Shown: positions 53,268-62,132 of the stretch, piece by piece
Layout of the letters: each line of letters opens with the position of its first letter
Numbering within the stretch: position 1 is the stretch's first letter
Source of the DNA: Paraburkholderia sp. Tr-20389
GTDB taxonomy: Bacteria > Pseudomonadota > Gammaproteobacteria > Burkholderiales > Burkholderiaceae
DNA: 64,000 nt
Direction of reading: 5' to 3'
NCBI RefSeq assembly: GCF_017104565.1
Contig: NZ_JAAGPD010000047.1
Coordinates: 26,983-90,982, forward strand
Notes under the pieces: model-generated
Seen by the model: the letters and a program-made list of their open reading frames with translations, nothing else
What the model was told of the DNA's origin: nothing
The model's database searches: none
Made by a program: the position numbers and the translations under genes

Positions 53268-53456
53268 TCAACTGCTGTGCGACGGACACCCGCCCGCACC
53301 CGGCGGCTCCGGTCGATCGCCGCTGCCCAACGGCACCTCGGCGGTTTGCTTCGGATGCGGATTCGAACGAGGCGGGTTCGTGGCTTTCATGGTTTCCGTC
53401 GGCTCGCCAGGCTGCGTCGTCGTGGCGGTTTTGCGTTGCTCGCGTTTCTGTTCCAT
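53268..53456 (-). CDS. small Pro/Thr-rich hydrophilic protein (62 residues)
   Basis: Start at 53456 with AGGGAG 7-8 bases upstream. The product begins MEQKREQRKTATTTQPGEP and is low-complexity, rich in Pro, Thr, Gly and charged residues, with no hydrophobic core, so probably disordered. It has one cysteine near the C-terminus. It is upstream-adjacent to nothing coupled. Function unknown; it belongs to a local set of small low-complexity genes. Confidence 0.55.
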   Translation of the reverse strand: MEQKREQRKTATTTQPGEPTETMKATNPPRSNPHPKQTAEVPLGSGDRPEPPGAGGCPSHSS

Positions 53457-53499
53457 GTTCGTGCTCCCTCTTTCTGTTTGTCACTGCCCAGCCGGCGCC

Positions 53500-53811
53500 T
53501 CAGAACCGGTCGATCCTGAAGTCGCCCGCCAGCGCGGTGGTATTGCGCCGCTGCATCAGCTTCTCGAATTCGACCGCGATGCGCGCGAGCGATTGACGCT
53601 TCTGGATCAGATCCCACTGCGTGTATGCATCGAACGCTTCGTCATCGAACGAGACCGTGACCGACGCGCGTTGCCCTTCGGCATCGAAGCCGATGTAGAG
53701 CATGCCGTTGCTCAGTTCCTCGATGCGGAACTCAACATGTCGAGCCTCGAAATAACGGCCGAGCGTTGCGGCGATATCGCGCCGGTCACCCGGCATCACG
53801 GCGATCGTCAT
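53500..53811 (-). CDS. small protein of unknown function
   Basis: About 103 residues from 53811 (MTIAVMPGDRRDIAATLGRYF); an ATG at 53832 is an alternative, and neither has a clear ribosome site. The sequence alternates strands and helices (FRIEELSNGMLYIGFDAEG, ASVTVSFDDEAFDAY) and looks like a folded alpha/beta protein without signal or membrane segment. It lies between two low-complexity small genes on the same strand. No family recognised. Confidence 0.6.
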   Translation of the reverse strand: MTIAVMPGDRRDIAATLGRYFEARHVEFRIEELSNGMLYIGFDAEGQRASVTVSFDDEAFDAYTQWDLIQKRQSLARIAVEFEKLMQRRNTTALAGDFRIDRF

Positions 53812-53916
53812 GGGAATTTCTGCTGAAGGCATCCGCGTAATGCACGCGACGCGCGCTGGAATATCTACACGCGTGCCTGGCTGTGCGTCACCGTGCCGTC
53901 TGTCGTTCACATGCGG

Positions 53917-54051
53917 TCACGGCTGGCGTTGCCCGCCCTGATGCTGCGGCGGCTTCTGGTTTTGCTGCTGTTGCCCGCCGTCCCGATTCGGTTGATGCGG
54001 GGTCGCCGGATGATTCGGTGCTGCTTTTTGCGTGCTCGTCGTTTGCTTCAT
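53917..54051 (-). CDS. small Gln/Pro-rich protein (44 residues)
   Basis: Start at 54051 with AGAGGAC about 8 bases upstream. The product is extremely low-complexity: MKQTTSTQKAAPNHPATPHQ, then a Gln/Gly/Pro-rich tail with QQQQ. Surely disordered. It is divergent from the phospholipase D/VTT gene across 180 bases. Function unknown. Confidence 0.5.
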   Translation of the reverse strand: MKQTTSTQKAAPNHPATPHQPNRDGGQQQQNQKPPQHQGGQRQP

Positions 54052-54231
54052 GGTCAATGTCCTCTTTGGGGTTGAACACGAGTTCGCGGACCGCGCGCAT
54101 AGCGCGACACGCTCGCCTGTTCGATGCGGCAAGCGGCGTTCCCGTCGCGAGGAACAGCGTTTGCTGCTGCGCAGGTGTTCTTCGGATGTTCGCGATGGCT
54201 TCTTTCTTGCATCCGCAACGAGAAGCCCACC

Positions 54232-56448
54232 ATGCCGATGACGCAAAACACGACCACCGACGCCACCGAGCCACCGACGACCGACAACCGCGCTGCGACC
54301 CGGCCCACTCGCATCGCTCCGAGCCTGCTTCGCCTGAATCACACCTGCGAGCGCAAGGAGCACGCGCATCATTTCCGTATCCTGATCGATGCCGCCGAGT
54401 ACTTCGCGACGCTGCGTGCAGCGATGATCCGCGCGCGCCGTAGTATCTACATCGTCGGCTGGGACATCGACAGCCGTCTGCAACTCGTACCCGGAGGCGC
54501 GCCCGACGGTCTGCCAGGCCAGCTTGCGGACTTTCTTTGTGCGCTCGCGGAAGCGAACCGTCATCTGCGGATCTACGTGCTCGCGTGGGACTTCGCGATG
54601 CTGTACGCATTCGAACGGGAATGGCTGCCCGTGTACAAGCTCGGCTGGCGCACGCATCGCCGCATCCGCTTCCGGCAGGACGGACGGCATCCGCTCGGCG
54701 CTTCGCATCATCAGAAAATCGTCGCGATCGACGACCGGCTCGCGTTCGTCGGCGGGATCGATCTGACCAGCTCGCGCTGGGACACGCCCGAACATCATCC
54801 GCAAGCACCGCTGCGGCGCAACGCGGGCGATACGCCCTATCAGCCGATGCACGACGTGCAGGCCATGTTCGACGGACCGGCCGCGCATGCCGTGAGTCTG
54901 CTGGTGCGCGAGCGCTGGCGACGCGCAACGGCCAAAGCGCTCGACCCGACGCCCGACTCGATGCCGCGCCCCGACGATGCCTCCAGCATCTGGCCCGCGG
55001 ACGTCGCCGCCGATATCGAAGCGGTCGAACTCGGCATTTCGCTGACGCAACCGGCCTTCGAAGGACGGCCGCTCGTCGAGCAGATCCAGCAGTTGTATAT
55101 CGATGCGATCGCAAGCGCGAAGCACAGCATCTACATCGAAAACCAGTACTTCACAGCGAGCCGCGTGGGGGCCGCGCTCGCTGCGCGTCTCGCCGATGCG
55201 GACAGTCCCGATATCGCCGTCGTCGGTCCGGAAAGAACCAGCGGCTGGCTTCAGGAAGCGACGATGGGTGTGCTGCGCGCGCGGCTTCACGCTCTGCTGA
55301 AACAGGCCGACGGACAGCGACGCTACGCGATGTATGCCCCCACCACGGGCGGGAGCGCGAGCGGCGCGCATGGCCAGATCATCAACGTGCACAGCAAGCT
55401 GATGACCGTCGACGATGAGGTGCTGATCGTCGGCAGCGCGAACCTCAACAATCGCTCGATGGTGCTCGATACGGAATGCAACATCACGCTCGAAGCGCGC
55501 GGCGATCCGCGCGTGCAGACGGCGATCGCGGCGGTGCGCAACCGTCTGCTGGCCGAGCATCTGGACGTCTCTCCCGCGCAAGTGCAAACCGCGCTCGACA
55601 TGCGGCGCCTGAACGAAGCGATCACGCACCTGCGTCACGGCGAACGCACGCTGATGCCGCTCGACCCCGTCGTATCCGGCGACCTGGACGACCTCGCATC
55701 GCGTGTGTCGGTGTTCGATGCCGAAGCGCCCGTTGCGCCGCACGAACTCGTGCGCCACTTCGTGCCCGAAGAACGCAGCCGTCCGCTGACAGGAAGACTG
55801 CTCGCGCTCGGCACACTCGCGTTGAGCGTCGTCGCGCTGACCGTGCTGTGGCGTTTCACGCCGCTGCGCGACGCCGTCAGCTTCACGACGCTGGTGCATG
55901 CCGCGCAGCACGTGCACGCGTCGCCGCTCGGGCCGTTCGCCATCGTCGCGCTGTATGCGCTCGCCGCGAGCATTTCGGTTCCGGTCACGCTGCTGATCGC
56001 CGCGAGCGGCTTCGTATTCGGCGCGCTGTGGGGCAGCGCGTACGCGTTCGCGGGCACGATGATCTCCGCGTGCATCACGTACTATGCGGGCGCGTCGCTC
56101 GGTCATGATGCCGTGCGCAAACTCGCGGGCAGCCGCATCAACCGGATCAGCGAAAAGCTCGGCAAAAAAGGGCTCGTCGCGGTCGTCATCGTGCGCGTCG
56201 TGCCCGTTGCGCCATTCACGATCATCAACCTCGCGGCGGGCGCGTCGCATATCAGTCTGCGCGACTACCTGGCGGGCACCGTGCTCGGCATGACGCCCGG
56301 CATCGTGCTCGCGACCACCTTCGCCCATCAGCTCGTGGCAGCCGTGCGTCATCCGTCGCTCACGGGGCTGGCCCTCGTCGCGCTGATCGGGGCGGCGCTC
56401 GTCGGGCTGTCCGTTGCATTGCAGCGCTTCTTTGCGCGCCGCTCATGA
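54232..56448 (+). CDS. phospholipase D/cardiolipin synthase-like protein fused to a VTT (DedA/SNARE-associated) membrane domain
   Basis: 738 residues. Two HKD active sites: HHQKIVAIDD (159-168) and VHSKLMTVDD (about 385-394) followed by GSANLNNRS. They are the paired phosphatidyltransferase/phospholipase D motifs; family members join phosphatidylglycerol molecules into cardiolipin or hydrolyse phospholipids. The last ~220 residues contain about six membrane segments of the VTT type (VTLLIAASGFVFGALWG, VVRVVPVAPFTIINLAAGAS), now linked to lipid scrambling. Start at 54232 (MPMTQNTTTD). The stop overlaps the next gene by 4 bases. Confidence 0.9.
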   Translation: MPMTQNTTTDATEPPTTDNRAATRPTRIAPSLLRLNHTCERKEHAHHFRILIDAAEYFATLRAAMIRARRSIYIVGWDIDSRLQLVPGGAPDGLPGQLADFLCALAEANRHLRIYVLAWDFAMLYAFEREWLPVYKLGWRTHRRIRFRQDGRHPLGASHHQKIVAIDDRLAFVGGIDLTSSRWDTPEHHPQAPLRRNAGDTPYQPMHDVQAMFDGPAAHAVSLLVRERWRRATAKALDPTPDSMPRPDDASSIWPADVAADIEAVELGISLTQPAFEGRPLVEQIQQLYIDAIASAKHSIYIENQYFTASRVGAALAARLADADSPDIAVVGPERTSGWLQEATMGVLRARLHALLKQADGQRRYAMYAPTTGGSASGAHGQIINVHSKLMTVDDEVLIVGSANLNNRSMVLDTECNITLEARGDPRVQTAIAAVRNRLLAEHLDVSPAQVQTALDMRRLNEAITHLRHGERTLMPLDPVVSGDLDDLASRVSVFDAEAPVAPHELVRHFVPEERSRPLTGRLLALGTLALSVVALTVLWRFTPLRDAVSFTTLVHAAQHVHASPLGPFAIVALYALAASISVPVTLLIAASGFVFGALWGSAYAFAGTMISACITYYAGASLGHDAVRKLAGSRINRISEKLGKKGLVAVVIVRVVPVAPFTIINLAAGASHISLRDYLAGTVLGMTPGIVLATTFAHQLVAAVRHPSLTGLALVALIGAALVGLSVALQRFFARRS

Positions 56449-57200
56449 ACGCTACTAGCCCTCTTACCTCGCAGGAAAAAGCTACGGCCAAGGTGGTCCG
56501 CGCGCTGCGCATCGCCACCTGGAACATCCACGGGACGGTCGGCACCGACAGGCTCGCGTCGCCGGAACGGATCGGGCGCGTGATCCGCGAACTCGACGCG
56601 GATATCGTCGCGTTACAGGAAGTGCCGCTGGGCGGCAGCTTTGCACCGAACGCGCTGCCCGTCTTGCGCGAAATGACAGGGATGGACGCGATCGCGGGGC
56701 CGACGCTCGATACGCCCGAACGCCGCTATGGCAACGCGATCCTGAGCCGCCTGCCCATCTGCGCGACGCGTGCGCTCGATCTGTCGTTCGGCACGCGCGA
56801 AGCGCGCGGCGCACTCGACGTCGACGTGGAGACGGACGGCCCGGGCACGGCGCTGCGCGTGGTCGCGACGCATCTGGGCCTGTCCGCGCGCGAGCGGCGC
56901 GCGCAGATCCGCGCGCTGATTTCGGCTTTCGATACGCCGCGCATGCCTGTGCTGCTGATGGGCGACATCAACGAATGGTTCGTCTGGGGCCACGCGCTGC
57001 GCATGCTCGTTACCCATTTTCAGGCGGCGCCCGCGCCGCGCACGTTTCCTTCGCGCCTGCCTGTTTTCGCGCTCGACCGTATCTGGATGCACCCCGCCGA
57101 CCGCCTGCTCGACGTGCATGTGCACAGCAGCATGCTCGCGCGTGCCGCATCGGATCATTTGCCACTGGTCGCGCGGATCGCACGGGAGCATCATTGGTAG
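56445..57200 (+). CDS. endonuclease/exonuclease/phosphatase-family protein (YbhP-like)
   Basis: 251 residues. Catalytic parts of the EEP fold: ATWNIHG, ALQEV, VVATHLGL, LLMGDINEW and SDHLPLVA. The fold covers nucleases and lipid/phosphoinositide phosphatases. The ATG overlaps the phospholipase D stop (ATGA), so the two are made together. In E. coli the analogous ybhP-ybhO(clsB) genes are also adjacent, which favours a lipid-related role over DNA cleavage. No signal peptide. Confidence 0.88.
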   Translation: MNATSPLTSQEKATAKVVRALRIATWNIHGTVGTDRLASPERIGRVIRELDADIVALQEVPLGGSFAPNALPVLREMTGMDAIAGPTLDTPERRYGNAILSRLPICATRALDLSFGTREARGALDVDVETDGPGTALRVVATHLGLSARERRAQIRALISAFDTPRMPVLLMGDINEWFVWGHALRMLVTHFQAAPAPRTFPSRLPVFALDRIWMHPADRLLDVHVHSSMLARAASDHLPLVARIAREHHW

Positions 57201-57271
57201 CTCGCGGTGAAGCGCAGGCGCAACGCTTGCGCGCGCTGCGGGTTCGTTCAACTCTCTTCATGGAGCTGCCA

Positions 57272-57433
57272 ATGGTCAGAAAGAATTACGCCCCGGACGA
57301 AAACGCCCCACGCCAACCGTATGCGGACAAGGACGCGGGCGTCGGCATGGGCCGGATCACCCTCGACGACGATGACGACCTCGAGGACGACCTGGAAGAT
57401 GAAGAAGAGGACGATGCGGAAGGCGCCCGCTAG
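57272..57433 (+). CDS. small acidic protein (53 residues)
   Basis: Starts at 57272 (MVRKNYAPDENAPRQPYADK) with GGAG 7 bases upstream; an ATG at 57260 is the alternative. The second half is a run of Asp/Glu (DDDDDLEDDLEDEEEDD). It follows the EEP gene by 71 bases and precedes a strong terminator, so it is the last gene of that operon. Function unknown. Confidence 0.65.
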   Translation: MVRKNYAPDENAPRQPYADKDAGVGMGRITLDDDDDLEDDLEDEEEDDAEGAR

Positions 57434-57482
57434 GCGCTAGCCGGGCGCTCGCCATGTGCCGGCGAAAGCGCGATGAAAGGAC

Positions 57483-57520
57483 GCAGCGCACGGCGTGATG
57501 CCGCGCGCTGCTTTTGTTTT
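57483..57520 (+). terminator. intrinsic terminator of the phospholipase D operon
   Basis: A 12-bp stem with one wobble (arms 57483-57494 and 57500-57511, loop GTGAT) followed by TTTTGTTTT. It separates convergent genes. Confidence 0.88.
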
Positions 57521-57534
57521 ATGCGGAAGGTCAA

Positions 57535-58149
57535 TCAGGCGTGCCGTTCGGCGTGGCTGTCCATGCCGCGTTCATCGATGCCTTGTTCGGCCTGCACCGG
57601 CTGCGGCGGCCGCGTCGGATCGAAATCGGCCCAGCGGCCTCGCTGCCAGCGTCCCGTGGCGCGCTCGATCGCCGCGCCGCCTGCCTCGCGCAGCACGTGC
57701 GCGGCGGTGTGCTGCGAGTCCGGCGTGACGTGCACGGCCAGCAGCACGCCCGAGTCGCGCGTTTCATGATGCGCGCGCTCTGCATGGATGCTCTTGCCAC
57801 CGCCGCGCGTCCGGTACATCGCCCCGATCAGCGAACCGATATACGCGCCGACCCCGGCCGCGATCGCCGACACCAGCACGGGTGCCGAGAACGCGGTGAA
57901 AATGCCGACCCCGACCACGGCCCCCGCGACGGCCCCGATCGTCACGCCGATGCCCGCACCCTTCGGCGCATCGGTGGCGGCGGCGTCCTTGTTTTCATCG
58001 CCGCCGATCGGAAAGCGGGCGTGCTGGCCGCGCGGGTTGACGAAGAACAGCGACACGTCTTCTTCGAGGAATCCTGAACGGAAAAGGCGTTTGGCAGCGG
58101 ATTCGGCTGCGGGGAATGTGGTGAATCGTGCGGCAACGATGAGCGACAT
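57535..58149 (-). CDS. glycine-zipper membrane-associated protein
   Basis: 204 residues; start at 58149 (MSLIVAARFTTFPAAESAAKRLF) with GGGAGG 5 bases upstream. The N-terminal part resembles the short alpha/beta module of stress-type proteins that begin by sampling a file of Phe/Ala residues. A glycine-rich hydrophobic stretch (GAGIGVTIGAVAGAVVGVGIF and AIAAGVGAYIGSLIGAMY) forms two glycine-zipper helices. The C-terminal part returns to an alpha/beta module (VLLAVHVTPDSQHTAAHVLREAG). Probably an inner-membrane stress protein; function unproven. Confidence 0.7.
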   Translation of the reverse strand: MSLIVAARFTTFPAAESAAKRLFRSGFLEEDVSLFFVNPRGQHARFPIGGDENKDAAATDAPKGAGIGVTIGAVAGAVVGVGIFTAFSAPVLVSAIAAGVGAYIGSLIGAMYRTRGGGKSIHAERAHHETRDSGVLLAVHVTPDSQHTAAHVLREAGGAAIERATGRWQRGRWADFDPTRPPQPVQAEQGIDERGMDSHAERHA

Positions 58150-58297
58150 GATACCTCCCTTGTTCCAGACTTCGTTCGATAAAGGGCGGCGGCACATCGC
58201 CAATCCTCTTGCGCGGACGCCGCCCGCCAATGACCTGAATTGAGCAAGGCATGCGCCCGTGCTTCAGTTGTCACCGCGGTTGTCACCGGTTGTCACA

Positions 58298-58711
58298 TCA
58301 CTTGCGGCGTCCACGCGCGGCTTCGTCGAGATCGGCTTCGTTCGCCGCTTCCTCTTCCGCGCCTTCATCCGAGCCCTCGATCATCTCGCCCGCGATGCCT
58401 TCGGACGCTTCTTCACCCGTTGCGCTGATGACGCGGTCCACATCGATGTCCTCGTTCTGCTCCAGCGTCGAATCGCCATCGGCCGATGCGCGTTCGCCCG
58501 TGCCGGCGCGGTCGCTGTCGCTCGCGAGTTCGGCTTCGCCCGTTTCGAGCGCGTGGTTGTCGAGTTCGTCGTCGACGTCGAACTCATGACGCTTCGCGCC
58601 CGCTACGTCGCTGCCGCTATCGGACGAATCGCTCGGGCCGAGCGATGCGTTGTCGTGTCCCGCCGGCTTGACCACGGGACGTTGTTCGTCGTCGGGATTG
58701 AGTGTGCTCAT
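58298..58711 (-). CDS. acidic low-complexity protein (137 residues)
   Basis: Start at 58711 (MSTLNPDDEQRPVVKPAGHD) with GGAGG 6 bases upstream. Very rich in Asp, Glu, Ser and Ala (e.g. GPSDSSDSGSDVAG, SDEGAEEEAANEADLDEAA), ending in a basic GRRK. No hydrophobic core; likely disordered. Separated from the divergent udgX-like gene by 162 bases. Function unknown. Confidence 0.65.
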   Translation of the reverse strand: MSTLNPDDEQRPVVKPAGHDNASLGPSDSSDSGSDVAGAKRHEFDVDDELDNHALETGEAELASDSDRAGTGERASADGDSTLEQNEDIDVDRVISATGEEASEGIAGEMIEGSDEGAEEEAANEADLDEAARGRRK

Positions 58712-58873
58712 GCTGGCCTCCAGAGTGAGTTGATTCGGATGCTGCCTCGCTACACGAGGCGCAAAAAGCATTCCGCTCTTTGCCGCGATCTGCCGCAATC
58801 GGCGCTCGTGTAAAGGGAACGTGCCTTGCTCGTCAGCCGATGCATGCAGCACGCACACTTCCGCGAAGACGTC

Positions 58874-59584
58874 ATGAGCACACGCAAACCCGCATCACGA
58901 TCGACTGGCGAAGCAGGCGATACCGGCGAGACGATGCCCGCCGCAAAAGACACTCGACGCGACACACCGCACGTCGAACCGGACCAGCAGCCCGCACGCC
59001 TCGACGACTGCCGGCGCTGCGCGCTCTGGTCGCGCGCGACGCAAGCGGTCGGCGGCGTCGGGCCGAAGCACGCGCCCATCATGATGGTGGGCGAACAGCC
59101 TGGGGATAAGGAAGACCTGCAAGGCATGCCGTTCGTCGGACCCGCGGGCCAGTTGCTCGACGATGCATTGAGTGAAGCGGGCGTGGACCGTCGCGATGTG
59201 TACGTGACGAATGCCGTCAAGCATTTCAAATGGGAGCCGCGCGGCAAGCGGCGCATGCACAAGACGCCCGCGCAGCGCGAGATCGATGCGTGTCGTTACT
59301 GGCTGGAACGCGAACTGGCTTCGGTCGGACCACGCGTGCTCGTCGCGCTCGGCGCGACCGCGCTCAAGGCGATACTCGAAGATCGCGATGCGCGCCTGCA
59401 GGCAGTTGTCGGCAAGGTGCTCGAACATGGCGGCCGGCATGTCGTGCCGACCTATCATCCGTCGTTCGCGCTGCGCGCGCCCGATGAAGCGACGCGGCAT
59501 CGCGCGTATGCCGCCATCGTCGCGGCACTGCGGGAAGCGGGAAAGCTCGCGCAACGCGAAGCGGCGCGCGAAAGCGACACGTGA
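58874..59584 (+). CDS. udgX: UdgX-type uracil-DNA glycosylase (family 4-like superfamily)
   Basis: 236 residues. The catalytic motif GEQPGDKEDLQGMPFVGPAG and the C-terminal motif PTYHPSFALR are those of family 4-like uracil-DNA glycosylases, with Fe-S-type cysteines starting at C46/C49 (CRRC). A KRRMHKTP insertion (H129) corresponds to the KRRIH loop that defines UdgX, whose histidine forms a covalent bond with the abasic sugar after uracil is removed. The isoleucine of that motif is methionine here. The start at 58874 (MSTRKPASRS) has only a weak ribosome site; the first ~40 residues look disordered. Confidence 0.88.
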   Translation: MSTRKPASRSTGEAGDTGETMPAAKDTRRDTPHVEPDQQPARLDDCRRCALWSRATQAVGGVGPKHAPIMMVGEQPGDKEDLQGMPFVGPAGQLLDDALSEAGVDRRDVYVTNAVKHFKWEPRGKRRMHKTPAQREIDACRYWLERELASVGPRVLVALGATALKAILEDRDARLQAVVGKVLEHGGRHVVPTYHPSFALRAPDEATRHRAYAAIVAALREAGKLAQREAARESDT

Positions 59585-59590
59585 CGTGCA

Positions 59591-62038
59591 TCACGCCTGC
59601 GCGTCGAGCGCTTCCTTCAGTTGATCAAATGAATAGGGCTTGCGCAACGCGGTCCATGCGAACGGCAACGAAGCGTCGGACGGTTGGGCGTCGAGCCCCG
59701 ACGAGAACACGACGCGCTGTGCCGCCCGCAGCGCGACCGCCGCGCGCGCGAGATCGAAACCGGACATGCCAGGCAGCGTGAGATCGGTGAGCAGCACATC
59801 GAATGGATGTACGTGCAAGCGCTGCAATGCCTCTTCCGCGCTGGCCGCGGCTTCGAAGGTATGGCCCAGCATCGCGATCAGTTCGCACAGCGCGTCGCGC
59901 GCATCGCGTTCGTCTTCGACGACCAGAATGCGCAGCGTGCGCTTCAGGCCGGCTTGTGCCATGTCGTGCGCCGCGTCGTGCATCGGCCGCTCCGTGACGT
60001 CGAACATGTCGCGTATCTTGCGCGCGAGCTGCGTGCGGCTATATGGCTTTTGCAACAGATCGGCGCCGCGCCGCAACTGCGCATCGAGGCCGATCGTGTC
60101 GCGCGTGTGGCCCGATGTGAACAGCACCTTCAACGACGGCCGCATCAACAGCGCCTGACGCGCCATTTCAGGGCTCAGCAGCGGGCCCGGCATCACCACG
60201 TCGCTGAACAGCAGATCGACCTTCGCGCCGCTGCGCAGCACGGTCAGCGCTTCCGTTGCGTCGTTCGCGGTCAGCACGCCATAGCCCAGTTGCGAGAGCA
60301 TATCGACCACGGTCAACTGCACGCGCCGGTCGTCTTCGACGACGAGCACGGTTTCGTCACCGCGCAGATCGTCGACGGCGTCTGGTTCGGCGGGAGCGGC
60401 AGGCCGCGCGACGGGCGGCTGCGTCGAGCGCGGCAGATAGATCGTCACGGTGGTGCCGACGCCCGGCGTGCTCGCCAGTTCGATATGGCCACCGCTCTGC
60501 AGCACGAAACCGTAGGCCATGCTCAGGCCCAGCCCCGTGCCCTGCCCCTCTGGCTTGGTCGTGAAGAACGGATCGAAGGCGCGCTCGGCGACATCGGCGC
60601 TCATGCCCGTGCCTGTATCCGTGACCGTCATCTTCACGTAGTCGCCGGAATCGATCTGCGCGGTCATGGCGGCCTGTGCATCGAGTACCGCATTCGACAG
60701 CCCGAACGTCAGCATGCCGCCTTCCGGCATCGCGTCGCGCGAATTGATCGCGAGATTGAGCAGCACATTTTCCAGTTGATGCGTGTCGACCAGCACGTTC
60801 CACGAATCGCCGCCGCCATGCGACTCGTGAATCCGCACGCGCACGCGCTCGCCGAGCGCGCGGCGCAGCAGGTCTTCCATGCCGTGCAGCACGTGGCCGA
60901 GATTGCTGGGGACGGGCTGCAGCGCCTGGCGGCGTCCGAACGCGAGCAGGTGCGACGCAAGCTTCGAGCCGCGCTCGACGGCTTCGATCGCGCGGCCGAT
61001 GCGCGAGCGGCTCCATGCATCGTCGTGCCGCGCGCCGAGCAGTTCCAGGTTGCCGCGCAGCACTTGCAATACGTTGTTGAAATCGTGCGCGACGCCGCCC
61101 GTGAGCTTGCCGAGCGCTTCCATTTTCTGGGACTGAAAGAGCGCATTGCGCGTCTGGTCGAGCAGTTCGGCGGCCTGACGGCGCTCGGTGATGTCGCGCG
61201 TGATCTTGGCGAAGCCGATCAGCGTGCCGCCTTCGTCGCGGATCGCGTCGATCACGACGTGCGCCCAGAAGCGGCTGCCGTCGCGCCGCACGCGCCACCC
61301 TTCGGCTTCCCAGCGCCCTTCGCGCGCGGCCGTCTCCAGACCTCGCTGCGGCACGCCTGCCGCCGCGTCTTCGGGCGTGTAGAAGCACGAGAAATGCGAG
61401 CCGATGATCTGCTCGTCCGTATAACCTTTGATGCGCCGCGCGCCAGGGTTCCAGTTGGTGACGCACCCTTCCGGCGACAGCATGAAGATCGCGTAGTCGT
61501 TCACGCCCTGCACCAGCAGACGGAAGCGCCGGTCGCTTTCGAGCGCGGCATCGGTGGCGTTCTTCTTGTCGCTGATGTCGCGCACGACGCGACCATAGCC
61601 GAGCAGATTGCCGTCGGCCGCGTGAAGTGCCGTGACGATCAGGTTGGCCCAGAACTGCGTGCCGTCCTTGCGCGCGCGCCAGCCCTCCGTTTCATACCGT
61701 CCGTCTTCGCGCGCACGCTCGAGTTCCATCTCCGGCACACCGGCGCGCTGATCTTCCTCGGGGTACAGCACGCGCACGTGCTGGCCGAGAATCTCATGGG
61801 GCGCGTAGCCCTGGATTTTCTGTCCACCCACGTTCCAGCTGATGATCGTGCCGTCGGGCGCGAGTGCGTAGATCGAGTAGTCGGTGGTGGATTCGGCCCA
61901 CAGGCGCAGCCATTCGCCGCTGAAGTTGACGGCGTGCGCGTCCACGCCGCCTGCCGCGGCTTCGTATTCCGCGTGCGGATGAGGCGGCTGCGCGTCTCGC
62001 TCCGCCTCGCTGCCGATGTCTTTGTCGTCGTCGCTCAT
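59591..62038 (-). CDS. hybrid sensor histidine kinase: PAS-PAS-HisKA-HATPase-REC-REC
   Basis: 815 residues, soluble. Two PAS domains (about 45-158 and 168-290) are near copies (DYSIYALAPDGTI and DYAIFMLSPEGCV; each with a GYxxxEI(I/L)G loop), followed by a kinase core with phosphoacceptor H318 (LTGGVAHDFNNVLQVL) and a HATPase domain (GTGLGLSMAYGF). Two receiver domains follow, VLVVEDDRRV...FSDVVMPG and ILVVEDERDA...LTDLTLPG. PAS domains of this type sense redox, light or small ligands. No output partner is adjacent. Start at 62038 (MSDDDKDIGSEAE); a GTG at 62062 is an alternative. Confidence 0.9.
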   Translation of the reverse strand: MSDDDKDIGSEAERDAQPPHPHAEYEAAAGGVDAHAVNFSGEWLRLWAESTTDYSIYALAPDGTIISWNVGGQKIQGYAPHEILGQHVRVLYPEEDQRAGVPEMELERAREDGRYETEGWRARKDGTQFWANLIVTALHAADGNLLGYGRVVRDISDKKNATDAALESDRRFRLLVQGVNDYAIFMLSPEGCVTNWNPGARRIKGYTDEQIIGSHFSCFYTPEDAAAGVPQRGLETAAREGRWEAEGWRVRRDGSRFWAHVVIDAIRDEGGTLIGFAKITRDITERRQAAELLDQTRNALFQSQKMEALGKLTGGVAHDFNNVLQVLRGNLELLGARHDDAWSRSRIGRAIEAVERGSKLASHLLAFGRRQALQPVPSNLGHVLHGMEDLLRRALGERVRVRIHESHGGGDSWNVLVDTHQLENVLLNLAINSRDAMPEGGMLTFGLSNAVLDAQAAMTAQIDSGDYVKMTVTDTGTGMSADVAERAFDPFFTTKPEGQGTGLGLSMAYGFVLQSGGHIELASTPGVGTTVTIYLPRSTQPPVARPAAPAEPDAVDDLRGDETVLVVEDDRRVQLTVVDMLSQLGYGVLTANDATEALTVLRSGAKVDLLFSDVVMPGPLLSPEMARQALLMRPSLKVLFTSGHTRDTIGLDAQLRRGADLLQKPYSRTQLARKIRDMFDVTERPMHDAAHDMAQAGLKRTLRILVVEDERDARDALCELIAMLGHTFEAAASAEEALQRLHVHPFDVLLTDLTLPGMSGFDLARAAVALRAAQRVVFSSGLDAQPSDASLPFAWTALRKPYSFDQLKEALDAQA

Positions 62039-62132
62039 TGCCCGGGATATGGCCTTCTGCACGCGTATTGTATAAGCATGAAGATGCCGCCGGAATGCCA
62101 GTCAAACCCTGACGTGGCCGCTTTGGCGCGCT

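Noticed and set aside
53917-56352. 811-codon minus-strand open frame opposite the phospholipase D gene
   Set aside because: Only its last 44 codons, with their own ribosome site, are accepted as a small gene. The rest is antisense to a gene with both HKD motifs.
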